This document shows, one piece after another, positions 42,173 to 50,372 of a stretch of DNA of 64,000 bases (position 1 is its first letter; every line of letters starts with the position of its first letter). This DNA is from Streptomyces aidingensis (GTDB taxonomy: Bacteria; Actinomycetota; Actinomycetes; Streptomycetales; Streptomycetaceae). The stretch spans positions 118,768 to 182,767 of the forward strand of contig NZ_FOLM01000013.1 of the NCBI RefSeq assembly GCF_900112355.1, in the 5' to 3' direction. The position numbers and the translations under genes are program-made. The notes under the pieces were generated by a model. The model did not search any database. It had not been told where the DNA came from and worked only from the letters and a program-made list of their open reading frames with translations.

Positions 42173-43462
42173 GTGAAGCGCAAGCTTATGGCAGCCATCG
42201 GCGTGGCAGCGATGGCCGCAGGTGCGGTCGCGTGCGGCAGCGACGGCGACAGTGGCAATGACAACGCCGGTGGCGGCGGCGGTGGCGGCGGGGACAAGCC
42301 GGAGGCCATCACCGTATGGATCATGACCGGCTCCGCTCCGGACGCCTGGCTGGACGAGCTGAACACCGCCTTCGAGGCCGAGCACGGTGTCGAGGTGAAT
42401 GTCGAGATCCAGGAGTGGAACGGCATCCAGGAGAAGATCACCACCGCCCTCTCCGAGGACGGCACCGTGGATGTCCTGGAGATAGGCAACACCCAGACCG
42501 TGGGCTTTGCCACCACCGGCGGCCTGGCCGACCTCGGCGACCTGGCCGACCAGCCGTGGAACGCCACCATGCTGGAGTCCGCCCAGGTGGACGGCGCCCT
42601 TTACTCCGTGCCCATGTACGGCGCCAACCGCGCGGTCATCTATGACAAGGCCATCTGGGCGGAGGCCGGCGCCGAGGTCCCGACCACCCGCGAGGAGTGG
42701 ATCGAGGCCCTGGAGACCATCGAGGCCAACACCGACGCCCAGCCGATCTACCTGCCCGGCCAGAGCTGGTACGTGGCCGGCGGCTTCATGGCCGACGAGG
42801 GCGGCGCCTTCGCGGTCAAGGAGGGCGAGGAGTGGGCCGGCGCCCTGAACACCCCTCAGGCGCAGGCCGGCATGGAGTTCTACCAGCAGCTCCAGGAGTT
42901 CTCCACGGCTCCCAAGGACACCGACGAGGCCACCCCGCAGCAGTCCGTGGACGTGGTCCCGAATGAGAAGATCGCCTCCTGGATCGGCCTGGGCTGGGAG
43001 GCCGGCGGGGCCATCGCCGCCATCGAGGAGAAGGGCGGGACCGCCGACTTCGGCTACTTCCCGATCCCCGGCAAGACCGCCGACGAGCCCGGCCACGTCT
43101 TCCTGGGCGGCTCCAACCTGGCCGTGGCCGAGCGGGCCGGCAGCAAGGAGTACGCCACCAAGTGGCTGGAGCTGGCCACCTCCCAGGAGTGGGCGCAGAA
43201 GTACGTGGACGCCATGGGCGGCGGCGTGATCCCCAACCGCACCGATGTGACCGCCTCCCCGGAGGCCGGCTCCTTCGCCGAGGCCATGGTGCAGGCCGCG
43301 GAGGTCGGCTACCTTCCTCCGCTGACCACTGGATGGGCCAATGTCGAGACCGACCCCAACCCCATCAAGTCGTACATGACCAAGGTGCTCAACGGTGACG
43401 ACTACGCCGAGGCCGCCGAGGCCGCGGACGCGGAGATCACCGACCGCATCAACCGCGAGTGA
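42173..43462 (+). CDS. dasA: N,N'-diacetylchitobiose-binding lipoprotein DasA
   Basis: 429-aa CUT1-family binding protein. Signal peptide with a lipobox-like VAC (about residue 18), then a Gly/Asp/Asn linker and the binding fold. Start GTG 42173 follows GAGGAGG. Established role of the orthologue: high-affinity (GlcNAc)2 binding during chitin use and development, repressed by DasR through the dre sites upstream. A strong intercistronic hairpin separates it from dasB, which should let dasA transcripts outnumber dasBC. No ATPase is encoded nearby (MsiK expected). Confidence 0.95.
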   Translation: MKRKLMAAIGVAAMAAGAVACGSDGDSGNDNAGGGGGGGGDKPEAITVWIMTGSAPDAWLDELNTAFEAEHGVEVNVEIQEWNGIQEKITTALSEDGTVDVLEIGNTQTVGFATTGGLADLGDLADQPWNATMLESAQVDGALYSVPMYGANRAVIYDKAIWAEAGAEVPTTREEWIEALETIEANTDAQPIYLPGQSWYVAGGFMADEGGAFAVKEGEEWAGALNTPQAQAGMEFYQQLQEFSTAPKDTDEATPQQSVDVVPNEKIASWIGLGWEAGGAIAAIEEKGGTADFGYFPIPGKTADEPGHVFLGGSNLAVAERAGSKEYATKWLELATSQEWAQKYVDAMGGGVIPNRTDVTASPEAGSFAEAMVQAAEVGYLPPLTTGWANVETDPNPIKSYMTKVLNGDDYAEAAEAADAEITDRINRE

Positions 43463-43475
43463 CACCCGCCCCGCA

Positions 43476-43510
43476 GGGGCCGCCGGCGGGGGAGCCCCGC
43501 CGGCGGCCCC
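43476..43510. terminator. Intercistronic hairpin between dasA and dasB
   Basis: Perfect 16-bp stem (GGGGCCGCCGGCGGGG at 43476-43491, complement at 43495-43510) with a 3-nt loop, 14 nt after the dasA stop and about 95 nt before dasB. Likely attenuates read-through or protects the dasA mRNA 3' end. Confidence 0.85.
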
Positions 43511-43603
43511 GGGGGCTGTCCGCTGTCCCGCCGTCCGCACACCGGCCGGCACCGGGCGCGCACCAGCGCGAGTGAGAGCGCGAGGAAGACGGAAGACACG
43601 ACT

Positions 43604-44560
43604 ATGACGGCTCAGACCCCGGGCACACCAGTTGCCGCGGAGGCGCGCGGACGGCCCCGGCGGCCGTGGGGCGCCGGCCTGGTGCCCTATCTGCTGATCC
43701 TGCCCGCTGTGGCCGCACTCGCCCTGATCCTGGGCTGGGCGCTGGTGCGCAATGTGCTGATCTCCTTCCAGGAGTTCGGCAAACGGCAGATCATCACCCG
43801 CACCACCGAGTGGACCGGCCTGGACAACTACGCGGATGTCCTGGACGACGACCGCTTCTGGTCCACCGTCGGCCGCACCTTCGTCTTCATGGGCGCCAAC
43901 GTGGTGCTGATCATGGTGCTCGGCACCCTGGTCGGCCTGCTGCTGAACCGGCTCGGCAAGAAGATGCGGCTGGCGCTGTCCATCGCCCTGGTGCTCGCCT
44001 GGGCCATGCCGATCATCCCCAGCACCACCGTCTTCCGCTGGCTGTTCGACACCCAGTTCGGCCTGGCCAACTGGGTCATGCGCACGCTCGGCTTCGACGG
44101 CTACGAGCAGCACAACTGGTTCGAGTCCGGCTTCTCCACGCTCACCATCGCCACCGTCCTGATCGTCTGGATGTCGGTGCCGTTCGTGGCGCTCAATCTC
44201 TACGCCGGCCTGACCACCATCGGCGGCGAGATCTACGAGGCCGCCCGGATGGACGGCGCCTCGGCCTGGCGCATCTTCTGGTCCGTGGTGCTGCCGATCA
44301 TGCGGCCGTTCTTCCTGATCACCACCTTCCTGGAGATCATCTGGGTGTTCAAGGCGTTCGCCCAGGTCTACGCCCTCAACAGCGGCGGCCCGGACCGCGA
44401 GTCCGAGACCCTGCCGGTGATGGCGTACATCGAGGGCATGGGCCAGCAGCAGTTCGGGGCCGCCGCCGCGATCTCCGTGCTCACCCTGCTGATCCTGCTG
44501 GTCGCCCTGTCCTTCTACTTCCGCCTGATCCTCAAGCAGGAGAAGGAGCAGCAGTCATGA
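43604..44560 (+). CDS. dasB: Chitobiose ABC transporter permease DasB
   Basis: 318-aa MalF-type CUT1 permease with about six TM segments (first about 25-48) and EAA loop EIYEAARMDGASAWRIF. The ATG follows GAGGAAG by 16 nt. Overlaps dasC by 4 nt. Forms the (GlcNAc)2 channel with DasC. Confidence 0.93.
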   Translation: MTAQTPGTPVAAEARGRPRRPWGAGLVPYLLILPAVAALALILGWALVRNVLISFQEFGKRQIITRTTEWTGLDNYADVLDDDRFWSTVGRTFVFMGANVVLIMVLGTLVGLLLNRLGKKMRLALSIALVLAWAMPIIPSTTVFRWLFDTQFGLANWVMRTLGFDGYEQHNWFESGFSTLTIATVLIVWMSVPFVALNLYAGLTTIGGEIYEAARMDGASAWRIFWSVVLPIMRPFFLITTFLEIIWVFKAFAQVYALNSGGPDRESETLPVMAYIEGMGQQQFGAAAAISVLTLLILLVALSFYFRLILKQEKEQQS

Positions 44561-45579
44561 GCCCCGATTCCACGGCCCCGGTGGAGAAGACCACGGACCG
44601 GATGGCCGGGCTGAACGTCTCCGGGCCGCTGGGGGCTCCGCCGGCCGCCGACCCCGTCCGGCAGACCGTGGCCGACGGCACCGGCCGCGGCGCCGCCCCC
44701 CGCCGCACCGGCACCGGCACCGCCGCGCCGGTGCGGCGGGGGCCGCACCGCCCGCGCGGCACGGCCCCCGGCCGGATCTGGCCCAACGCCGCCGCCCTGC
44801 TGCTCATCGCGGTGTTCCTGTTCCCCGTCTACTGGATGGTGTCCAGCTCGCTGAAGCCGCAGACGGACATCCTCACCAAGGACCCGTCCTTCCTCTTCGT
44901 CCCCACCTTCGAGAACTACTCCACCGCCACCGGCGCCGAACTGTTCTGGACCTATGCCGCCAACAGCGTGATCGTCACCCTGGGCGCGGTGCTGCTGGCC
45001 CTGCTGGTCGCCCTGATGGCCGGCTTCGCCCTGGCCCGGATGCGGTTCCGGGGCCGCCGGGCCATGGTGCTGGTGGTGATGGTGGCCCAGATGGCGCCCT
45101 GGGAAGTGCTGATCATCGTCATGTATCTCAACGCCCGCGACCTGGACATGCTCAACAGCGTGTGGTCGCTGACGCTGATCTACTTCGTGATGGCGCTGCC
45201 CTTCACCATCTGGACGCTGCGCGGCTTCATCGCCGCCGTGCCCAGGGAACTGGAGGAGGCCGCCATGATCGACGGCTGCGGCCGGACCGGCGCCTTCTTC
45301 CGGGTGATCTTCCCGCTGCTGGCCCCGGGCCTGATGGCCACCTCCATCTTCGGCTTCATCATGGCCTGGAACGAGTTCGCCATGGTGCTGGTGCTCAACA
45401 AGTCCCCCGAGGCCAAGACCCTGCCCATCTGGCTCTCCTCCTTCCAGACCGCGTTCGGCAACGACTGGGGCGCGACCATGGCCGCCTCCACCCTGGTGAC
45501 CCTCCCGGTCGTGATCCTCTTCCTGATCATCCAGCGACGGGTCACCGGAGGCATGGCCGCCGGTGCCGTGAAGGGATAG
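44557..45579 (+). CDS. dasC: Chitobiose ABC transporter permease DasC
   Basis: 340-aa MalG-type CUT1 permease. The cytoplasmic N-terminus of about 70 residues is long and rich in Arg, Pro and Gly; then about six TM helices (first about 74-92, NAAALLLIAVFLFPVYWM) and EAA loop LEEAAMIDGCGRTGAF. ATGA overlap with dasB. The dasD gene starts 20 nt after its stop. Confidence 0.93.
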   Translation: MSPDSTAPVEKTTDRMAGLNVSGPLGAPPAADPVRQTVADGTGRGAAPRRTGTGTAAPVRRGPHRPRGTAPGRIWPNAAALLLIAVFLFPVYWMVSSSLKPQTDILTKDPSFLFVPTFENYSTATGAELFWTYAANSVIVTLGAVLLALLVALMAGFALARMRFRGRRAMVLVVMVAQMAPWEVLIIVMYLNARDLDMLNSVWSLTLIYFVMALPFTIWTLRGFIAAVPRELEEAAMIDGCGRTGAFFRVIFPLLAPGLMATSIFGFIMAWNEFAMVLVLNKSPEAKTLPIWLSSFQTAFGNDWGATMAASTLVTLPVVILFLIIQRRVTGGMAAGAVKG

Positions 45580-45599
45580 AAGGGACCACTGACCCGCCC

Positions 45600-47129
45600 A
45601 TGAGTGACGAAGCCCGCATCGCCCGCGACGCCCTGGCCGTCCTCCAGCCCGCCTTCGACGGCACCGACACCGCCCCCGACTGGCTGCTGCGCGGTCTGGA
45701 GAACGGCATGACCGGGGTCGGCGTCTTCGGCCGCAACGTGGTCTCCGCCGAGCAGCTCGCCGCCCTCACCGACCGGCTCCGGGCCGCCAACCCCGAGGTG
45801 CTGATCGCCCTGGACGAGGAGGGCGGCGACGTCACCCGGCTGGAGGTGCGCACCGGCTCCTCCTTCCCCGGCGCCAACGCGCTGGGCGCGGTGGACGACA
45901 CCGGACTCACCCGGGAGGTGGCCGCGGAGATGGGCCGCCGGATCGCCGCCGCCGGAGCCAACCTGGTCTGGGGACCGTCCGCGGACGTCAACTCCGACCC
46001 GCGCAACCCGGTGATCGGCACCCGCTCCTTCGGCGACGATCCCGAGCTGGTCGCCCGGCACACCGCTGCCTTTGTGGAAGGGCTCCAGTCGGCCGGCGTC
46101 GCCGCCTGCGTCAAGCACTTCCCGGGCCACGGCGACACCGACACCGATTCCCATCTGGCCATGCCGCGCGTCCCGGTGGACCTGCCGACACTGCACGAGC
46201 GCGAGCTGGCGCCCTTCCGGGCGGCGATCGCGGCCGGCACGCGCTGCGTGATGTCGGCGCACATCGTCGTCCCGGCGCTCGATCCCGACCGGCCCGGCAC
46301 GCTCAGCCCGGCCGTGCTGACCGGGCTGCTGCGCGCCCCGGTGAGCGAGGGCGGTCTCGGCTTCCAGGGCCTGATCTTCACCGACGCGCTGGACATGGAC
46401 GCCATCGCGGCCACCTGGGGCATGCCGCGCGGCGCGGCGCTGTCCGTCGCCGCCGGGGCGGACGCCATCTGCGTGGCCGGCCGCGCCTCCGACTGGGCGG
46501 AGGTGGAGCGGCTGCGCGACGCGATCGTGGCCGCCGTCCGCTCCGGCGAACTGCCCCAGGAGCGGCTGCACGACGCGGCGCGGCGGGTGCGCGCCCTGGG
46601 CCGCCAGGCCGCGGAGCAGCGCGCTGCCGCCCGCCGCCCGGCCGCGGCGGGGGAAGACATCGGCCTGGCCGCCGCCCGCCGGGCGCTGCGCGTCACGCCC
46701 CGCGACCCGGGCGCGCCCCGGCCGGTGCTGACCACCCCGCCCTATGTCGCCGAGTTCTCCGCCGCCGCCAATGTCGCGGTCGGCGCCGAGACCCCGTGGG
46801 GCGTCGGCGGCCATCTGGACGGCCTGCTGCCCGGCACCCGGGTGGCCCGCTACGGCCGCGACCGGGCCGAGGCGGACGGCACCGGGCGGCTGGTGGCCGA
46901 CATCCTGGCCGGGGCCGGGGAGCGTCCGGTGGTCGCGGTGGTGCGGGACGTGCACCGCCACCCCTGGATGGCCGCCGCGCTGGACGCGCTGCTGGCCGCC
47001 CGCCCGGACACGGTGGTGGTGGAGATGGGCATCCCGCAGGCCCCGCCCGCCGGCGCCCTGCACCTGGCCACCCACGGCGCCGCCCGCGTCTGCGGCCGGG
47101 CCGCCGCGGAGGCGCTCACCGCACCATGA
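45600..47129 (+). CDS. dasD: Family GH3 beta-N-acetylglucosaminidase
   Basis: 509-aa cytoplasmic GH3 enzyme (no signal peptide). NagZ-type signature KHFPGHGDTDTDSH with the catalytic His/Asp loop (about 175-190), nucleophile Asp in FTDALDMDAI (about 262), then a C-terminal GH3-C-like domain. It should cleave imported chitobiose to GlcNAc. Operon position after dasABC matches dasD; the RBS is weak (GAAGGGA). The C-terminus is followed by an overlapping short frame (47126-47263). Confidence 0.92.
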   Translation: MSDEARIARDALAVLQPAFDGTDTAPDWLLRGLENGMTGVGVFGRNVVSAEQLAALTDRLRAANPEVLIALDEEGGDVTRLEVRTGSSFPGANALGAVDDTGLTREVAAEMGRRIAAAGANLVWGPSADVNSDPRNPVIGTRSFGDDPELVARHTAAFVEGLQSAGVAACVKHFPGHGDTDTDSHLAMPRVPVDLPTLHERELAPFRAAIAAGTRCVMSAHIVVPALDPDRPGTLSPAVLTGLLRAPVSEGGLGFQGLIFTDALDMDAIAATWGMPRGAALSVAAGADAICVAGRASDWAEVERLRDAIVAAVRSGELPQERLHDAARRVRALGRQAAEQRAAARRPAAAGEDIGLAAARRALRVTPRDPGAPRPVLTTPPYVAEFSAAANVAVGAETPWGVGGHLDGLLPGTRVARYGRDRAEADGTGRLVADILAGAGERPVVAVVRDVHRHPWMAAALDALLAARPDTVVVEMGIPQAPPAGALHLATHGAARVCGRAAAEALTAP

Positions 47130-47263
47130 CCGACCCCCGCGCCGACCCCCGCGCCGATCCCCGCGCCGATCCCCGCGCCGCCGACCGCGGCCCTGGCCCC
47201 GCCCGGCCGGAGGCCGCCCCCCGCCGTACCGGAACACCGCCCCACAGGAGGCACACGCAATGA
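47126..47263 (+). other. 45-codon Asp-Pro-Arg-Ala repeat frame bridging dasD and the SIS gene
   Basis: An ATG at 47126 overlaps the dasD stop (ATGA), and the frame ends at a TGA (47261-47263) that overlaps the ATG of the next gene. The first half encodes four DPRA units from 12-bp tandem repeats (GACCCCCGCGCC / GATCCCCGCGCC); the second half is Arg/Pro-rich. It may be a translational-coupling leader or only a fortuitous frame. No RBS is evident. Confidence 0.3.
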
Positions 47264-48309
47264 CCGCGCAGGCCGGACGCATCATGGCCCGGGAGATCGC
47301 CGAACAGCCGGCCGTGCTGCGGCGGCTGCTCGGCGAGGGGATGCCGCGCATCCGTGCCGTGGCCGAGGAGATCGCGGCGCGCGCCCCGCGGTTCGTGCTG
47401 CTCACCGCCCGCGGCACCTCGGACAATGCGGCGCTGTACGCCAAGTACCTGCTGGAGATCCGGCTGGGCAGGCCGTGCGGGCTGACCTCGATGTCCGTCA
47501 CCACCGCCTACAACGCCCCGCAGGACCTCACCGATGTGCTGGTGATCACGGTCAGCCAGTCCGGCGGTTCGCCCGATCTGGTCGCCTCCACCCGGGCCGC
47601 CCGGGAGGCCGGGGCGATCACCCTGGCCGTCACCAACAACCCGGACTCCCCGCTGGCGGCGGTCAGCGAGTACCACATCGGCATCCTGGCCGGACCGGAG
47701 CGGGCGCTGCCCGCCACCAAGACCTATACCGCCTCGCTGCTGGCGCTGTATCTGTTCGTGGAAGCCCTGGGCGGCTCAGACGGCGCCGCGCGGGCGAAGG
47801 AACTGCCCGCGCTGGCCGAGGAGATCCTGGCCCGGGGGGCCGAGATCCGGAACCTGGCCGCCCGCTACCGCTTTGCCGAGCGGATGGTCATCACCTCCCG
47901 CGGCTACGGCTACCCGACGGCCAAGGAGGCGGCGCTGAAGCTGATGGAGACCAGCTACATCCCCGCGCTCTCCTACTCCGGCGCCGATCTGCTGCACGGC
48001 CCGCTGGCCATGGTGGACAACGTCTCCCCGGTGATCGCCATCGTCACCGAGGGCCGCGGCGGCGAGGCACTGCGCCCGGTGCTGGAGCGGCTGGCCGACC
48101 GGGGCGCGGACCTGATGGTGGTCGGCCCGGCCGCGGCGGTGGCCGGTGCCTCCGCCGGTTTTGTGCTGCCCGCCGACGGCGTCCCGGAGGAGCTCCAGCC
48201 GGTGCTGGAGATCCTGCCGCTCCAGCTCCTCGCCCACGAGGTCACCATCGCCCGCGGCCAGGACCCCGACGCCCCCCGCTCCCTGGCCAAGGTCACCGAA
48301 ACCCGCTGA
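47260..48309 (+). CDS. SIS-domain glucosamine-6-phosphate deaminase/isomerase-like protein
   Basis: 349-aa protein of two SIS domains, similar to the isomerase half of GlmS and to NagB-II/AgaS-type deaminases. Motifs: TARGTSDNAALYAKY (about 45-60), VSQSGGSPDL (about 95, phosphate loop), TSRGYGYPTAKEAALKLMET and HGPLAMV in the second domain. A GGAGG RBS precedes ATG 47260. Last gene after dasABCD, so it probably converts GlcN-6-P, the DasR ligand, to Fru-6-P. Specific activity is inferred; a GlcNAc-6-P deacetylase is not in the window. Confidence 0.87.
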   Translation: MTAQAGRIMAREIAEQPAVLRRLLGEGMPRIRAVAEEIAARAPRFVLLTARGTSDNAALYAKYLLEIRLGRPCGLTSMSVTTAYNAPQDLTDVLVITVSQSGGSPDLVASTRAAREAGAITLAVTNNPDSPLAAVSEYHIGILAGPERALPATKTYTASLLALYLFVEALGGSDGAARAKELPALAEEILARGAEIRNLAARYRFAERMVITSRGYGYPTAKEAALKLMETSYIPALSYSGADLLHGPLAMVDNVSPVIAIVTEGRGGEALRPVLERLADRGADLMVVGPAAAVAGASAGFVLPADGVPEELQPVLEILPLQLLAHEVTIARGQDPDAPRSLAKVTETR

Positions 48310-48338
48310 ACCCCCGCCGGACCCGCCGGACCGGCGGC

Positions 48339-48380
48339 GCCCCGGTTCCGGCCCGCACGGGGGCGGGCCGGAACCGGGGC
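48339..48380. terminator. Bidirectional terminator between the das operon and the SDR gene
   Basis: Perfect 18-bp stem (48339-48356 and 48363-48380, arms GCCCCGGTTCCGGCCCGC and complement) with a 6-nt loop, between converging genes. Confidence 0.9.
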
Positions 48381-48402
48381 ACCGCCGCGGAGACGCCGCC
48401 GC

Positions 48403-49158
48403 TCAGAGCAGCACGCCGCCGCCGGTCTCCAGCCACTGGCCGGTGACCCAGCGGGCGTCCTCGGAGACCAGGAAGCCCACCACGTCGGCGATGTCGGCCG
48501 GCTCGCCCACCCGTCCGAGGGCGGCGAAGGCGGCGGCAGCGGCCCGGCCCTCGTCACTGGCGCGCAGCCAGTCGGCGTTCATGTCGGTGTCCGTGGCACC
48601 GGGCGCGACCGCGTTGACGGTGATGCCGCGCGGCGCCAGCTCCCGGGCCAGGAACGTGGTGTACACATCCAGCGGGGCCTTGCTGACGGCGTACGGCAGC
48701 AGCTCCGTGACCATCGGGCGCCGGGTCAGCACGGTGGAGACGTTGACGATCCGCCCGCCGTCCCGCAACCGGTCCAGGCCGGCCGCGGTGAGCAGCAGCG
48801 GCGCCTTGAGGTTCACCGCGAGCAGGTGGTCGATGTTCTCCTCGGTGACCGCGCCGGCCCCCTGCCGGGTGCCGACCACCCCGGCGTTGTTGACCAGGAT
48901 GTCCAGTCCGCCGGCCGACCGGTCGAACTCGGCCCACAGCCGGGCCGTGCCGTCACCGGTGCTCAGGTCGGCGCGCAGCGGGAAGGCGCTGCCGCCGGCC
49001 GCCTCGATCGCGGCCACGGTCTCCTTGGCGCCGCCTTCGCTCTGCCCGTAGTGCACGGCCACCCGGGCGCCGTCCCGGGCCAGCCGCTCGGCGACGGCCC
49101 GCCCGATGCCCCGGCTCGCCCCGGTGACCAGCGCGGTCTTGCCGCTGAGTGTGGACAT
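48403..49158 (-). CDS. Short-chain dehydrogenase/reductase
   Basis: 251-aa classical SDR. NAD(P)-binding TGASRGIG (about 12-19), NNAG (about 91), active-site Ser (NVSTVLTRR) and YxxSK written YAVSK (about 158-162). GAGGGTG precedes ATG 49158. Divergent from a TetR-family gene, with an operator-like palindrome 16-31 nt upstream of its start. Probably an oxidoreductase induced by a small electrophile or xenobiotic; substrate unknown. Confidence 0.92.
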   Translation of the reverse strand: MSTLSGKTALVTGASRGIGRAVAERLARDGARVAVHYGQSEGGAKETVAAIEAAGGSAFPLRADLSTGDGTARLWAEFDRSAGGLDILVNNAGVVGTRQGAGAVTEENIDHLLAVNLKAPLLLTAAGLDRLRDGGRIVNVSTVLTRRPMVTELLPYAVSKAPLDVYTTFLARELAPRGITVNAVAPGATDTDMNADWLRASDEGRAAAAAFAALGRVGEPADIADVVGFLVSEDARWVTGQWLETGGGVLL

Positions 49159-49173
49159 GCCGCACCCTCTTTC

Positions 49174-49189
49174 TGTAGTGAGTGATACA
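49174..49189. promoter_or_regulatory. TetR-type operator 1 (next to the SDR gene)
   Basis: TGTAGTGAGTGATACA, an inverted repeat TGTA-N8-TACA immediately upstream of the SDR start. One of three related 16-mers in the divergent region. Confidence 0.7.
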
Positions 49190-49231
49190 AAATCGGTACG
49201 GACGGCACGCTAGCAGCCCCCCGACGCTTTT

Positions 49232-49247
49232 TGTAGCGAGCGCTAGT
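49232..49247. promoter_or_regulatory. TetR-type operator 2 (degenerate)
   Basis: TGTAGCGAGCGCTAGT, aligned with the other two 16-mers. The left half is intact and the right half degenerate. Confidence 0.5.
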
Positions 49248-49300
49248 TAAATGTCCGATGCCCGCCGGTCCTTGCTTCCCGGCCCGGCCGGAGCGGCTGC

Positions 49301-49316
49301 TGTAACGCGCACTACA
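49301..49316. promoter_or_regulatory. TetR-type operator 3 (next to the TetR gene)
   Basis: TGTAACGCGCACTACA, extended to CTGTA...TACAG, about 30 nt upstream of the TetR-family ATG. Consistent with autoregulation. Confidence 0.7.
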
Positions 49317-49346
49317 GAAAATGTCCTGATCTGGCACCATGGGGCC

Positions 49347-49991
49347 ATGACGGAGAAACGGCGCGGGCGGCCCCGGTCCTTCGACCGGGAGGCCGCACTG
49401 CGGAAGGCCGTCGACGCCTTCTGGGAGCACGGCTACGAGCCGACCTCCGTCTCCGATCTCACCGAGGCCATGGGGATCGGCGCGCCCAGCCTCTATGCCG
49501 CCTTCGGCGACAAGAAGACGCTCTTCCTGGAGGCCGTGGAGGTCTATCTGCACGACTGGGGCGGCTTCACCCGGCGCGCCCTGGCCGAGGAGCCCACCGC
49601 CCGCCGGGCCGTGCGCCGGGTGCTGCGGGAGGCCGCGGAGAACTACACCCTGCCCGGCCGGCCCCCGGGCTGCATGGTCACCAATGCCGCGGTGAACTGC
49701 GGCGACACCTCCCGGGAGGTGGCCGAGCGGCTGCGCGGGCTACGGCTGGGCAACATGGCCGCCATCCGGGACCGCATCCGGGCCGACGCCGCGGCCGGAC
49801 TGCTGCCGGCCGGGGCCGATCCGGCGGCGCTGGCCGCCTTCGTCGCCGCGGTGATGCAGGGCATGAGCCAGCAGGCCAGGGACGGCGCCGGGCGGGCCGA
49901 GCTGGAGGCGGTGGCGGAGGCCGCCATGGCCGCCTGGCCGGGCACCGGCGAGACGGCGGACCACGGCACCGCGGACGCCGCCGCGGACTGA
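49347..49991 (+). CDS. TetR-family transcriptional regulator
   Basis: 214-aa TetR regulator. N-terminal HTH about 10-55 (FDREAALRKAVDAFWEHGYEPTSVSDLTEAMGIGAPSLYAAFGDKKTLF) and a C-terminal ligand domain containing GCMVTNAAVNCG, which has two Cys that could sense electrophiles. It probably represses itself and the divergent SDR gene through the three TGTA-N8-TACA sites. Start ATG 49347. Confidence 0.9.
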   Translation: MTEKRRGRPRSFDREAALRKAVDAFWEHGYEPTSVSDLTEAMGIGAPSLYAAFGDKKTLFLEAVEVYLHDWGGFTRRALAEEPTARRAVRRVLREAAENYTLPGRPPGCMVTNAAVNCGDTSREVAERLRGLRLGNMAAIRDRIRADAAAGLLPAGADPAALAAFVAAVMQGMSQQARDGAGRAELEAVAEAAMAAWPGTGETADHGTADAAAD

Positions 49992-50372
49992 GGCCCGGCG
50001 GACGGAGACCCGGCGTCCGGCCCCGGAAACAGCCACGGGCCGCGGCGCCGGCGGGAGACCCTCAACTCCCCCGGCACCGCAGCCCGGAGCATCGCGGCCA
50101 GGGCACCGTCAGGGCAGAGAGCGCCATGGCCTCGCTCTGTCCTCTTGTGCGGAGAGGACAGAAGACTTCCCTCATTCTGGACTGGACCAATCGCTTGTGT
50201 CCATGCTCTGAACAGATCCTGTCCGAGTTTTTGCCCCGGCGGTCGGGAATGGTCATCGTGGTGTCGTCTCTTGAGGGCATGATCACGGTGCGTGAGAGTG
50301 CCGGCAGGCCGGGCAGGGTTGGGGCATGGGGAAGTGCAGGTCAAGGGTGTGACCGCCGGTAAGCTCGGCCGT
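49992..50372. other. 381-nt leader/intergenic region before the histidine kinase
   Basis: No gene supported. It is less GC-rich than its surroundings. It holds a 9-bp inverted repeat (CTGTCCTCT at 50137-50145, AGAGGACAG at 50153-50161, 7-nt loop) followed by unstructured sequence, which could be a terminator for the TetR gene or a leader element. Confidence 0.5.

Noticed and set aside
50126..50362. 78-codon frame in the leader of the histidine kinase
   Set aside because: No RBS, mixed codon usage, and it overlaps the inverted repeat; not supported as a gene.
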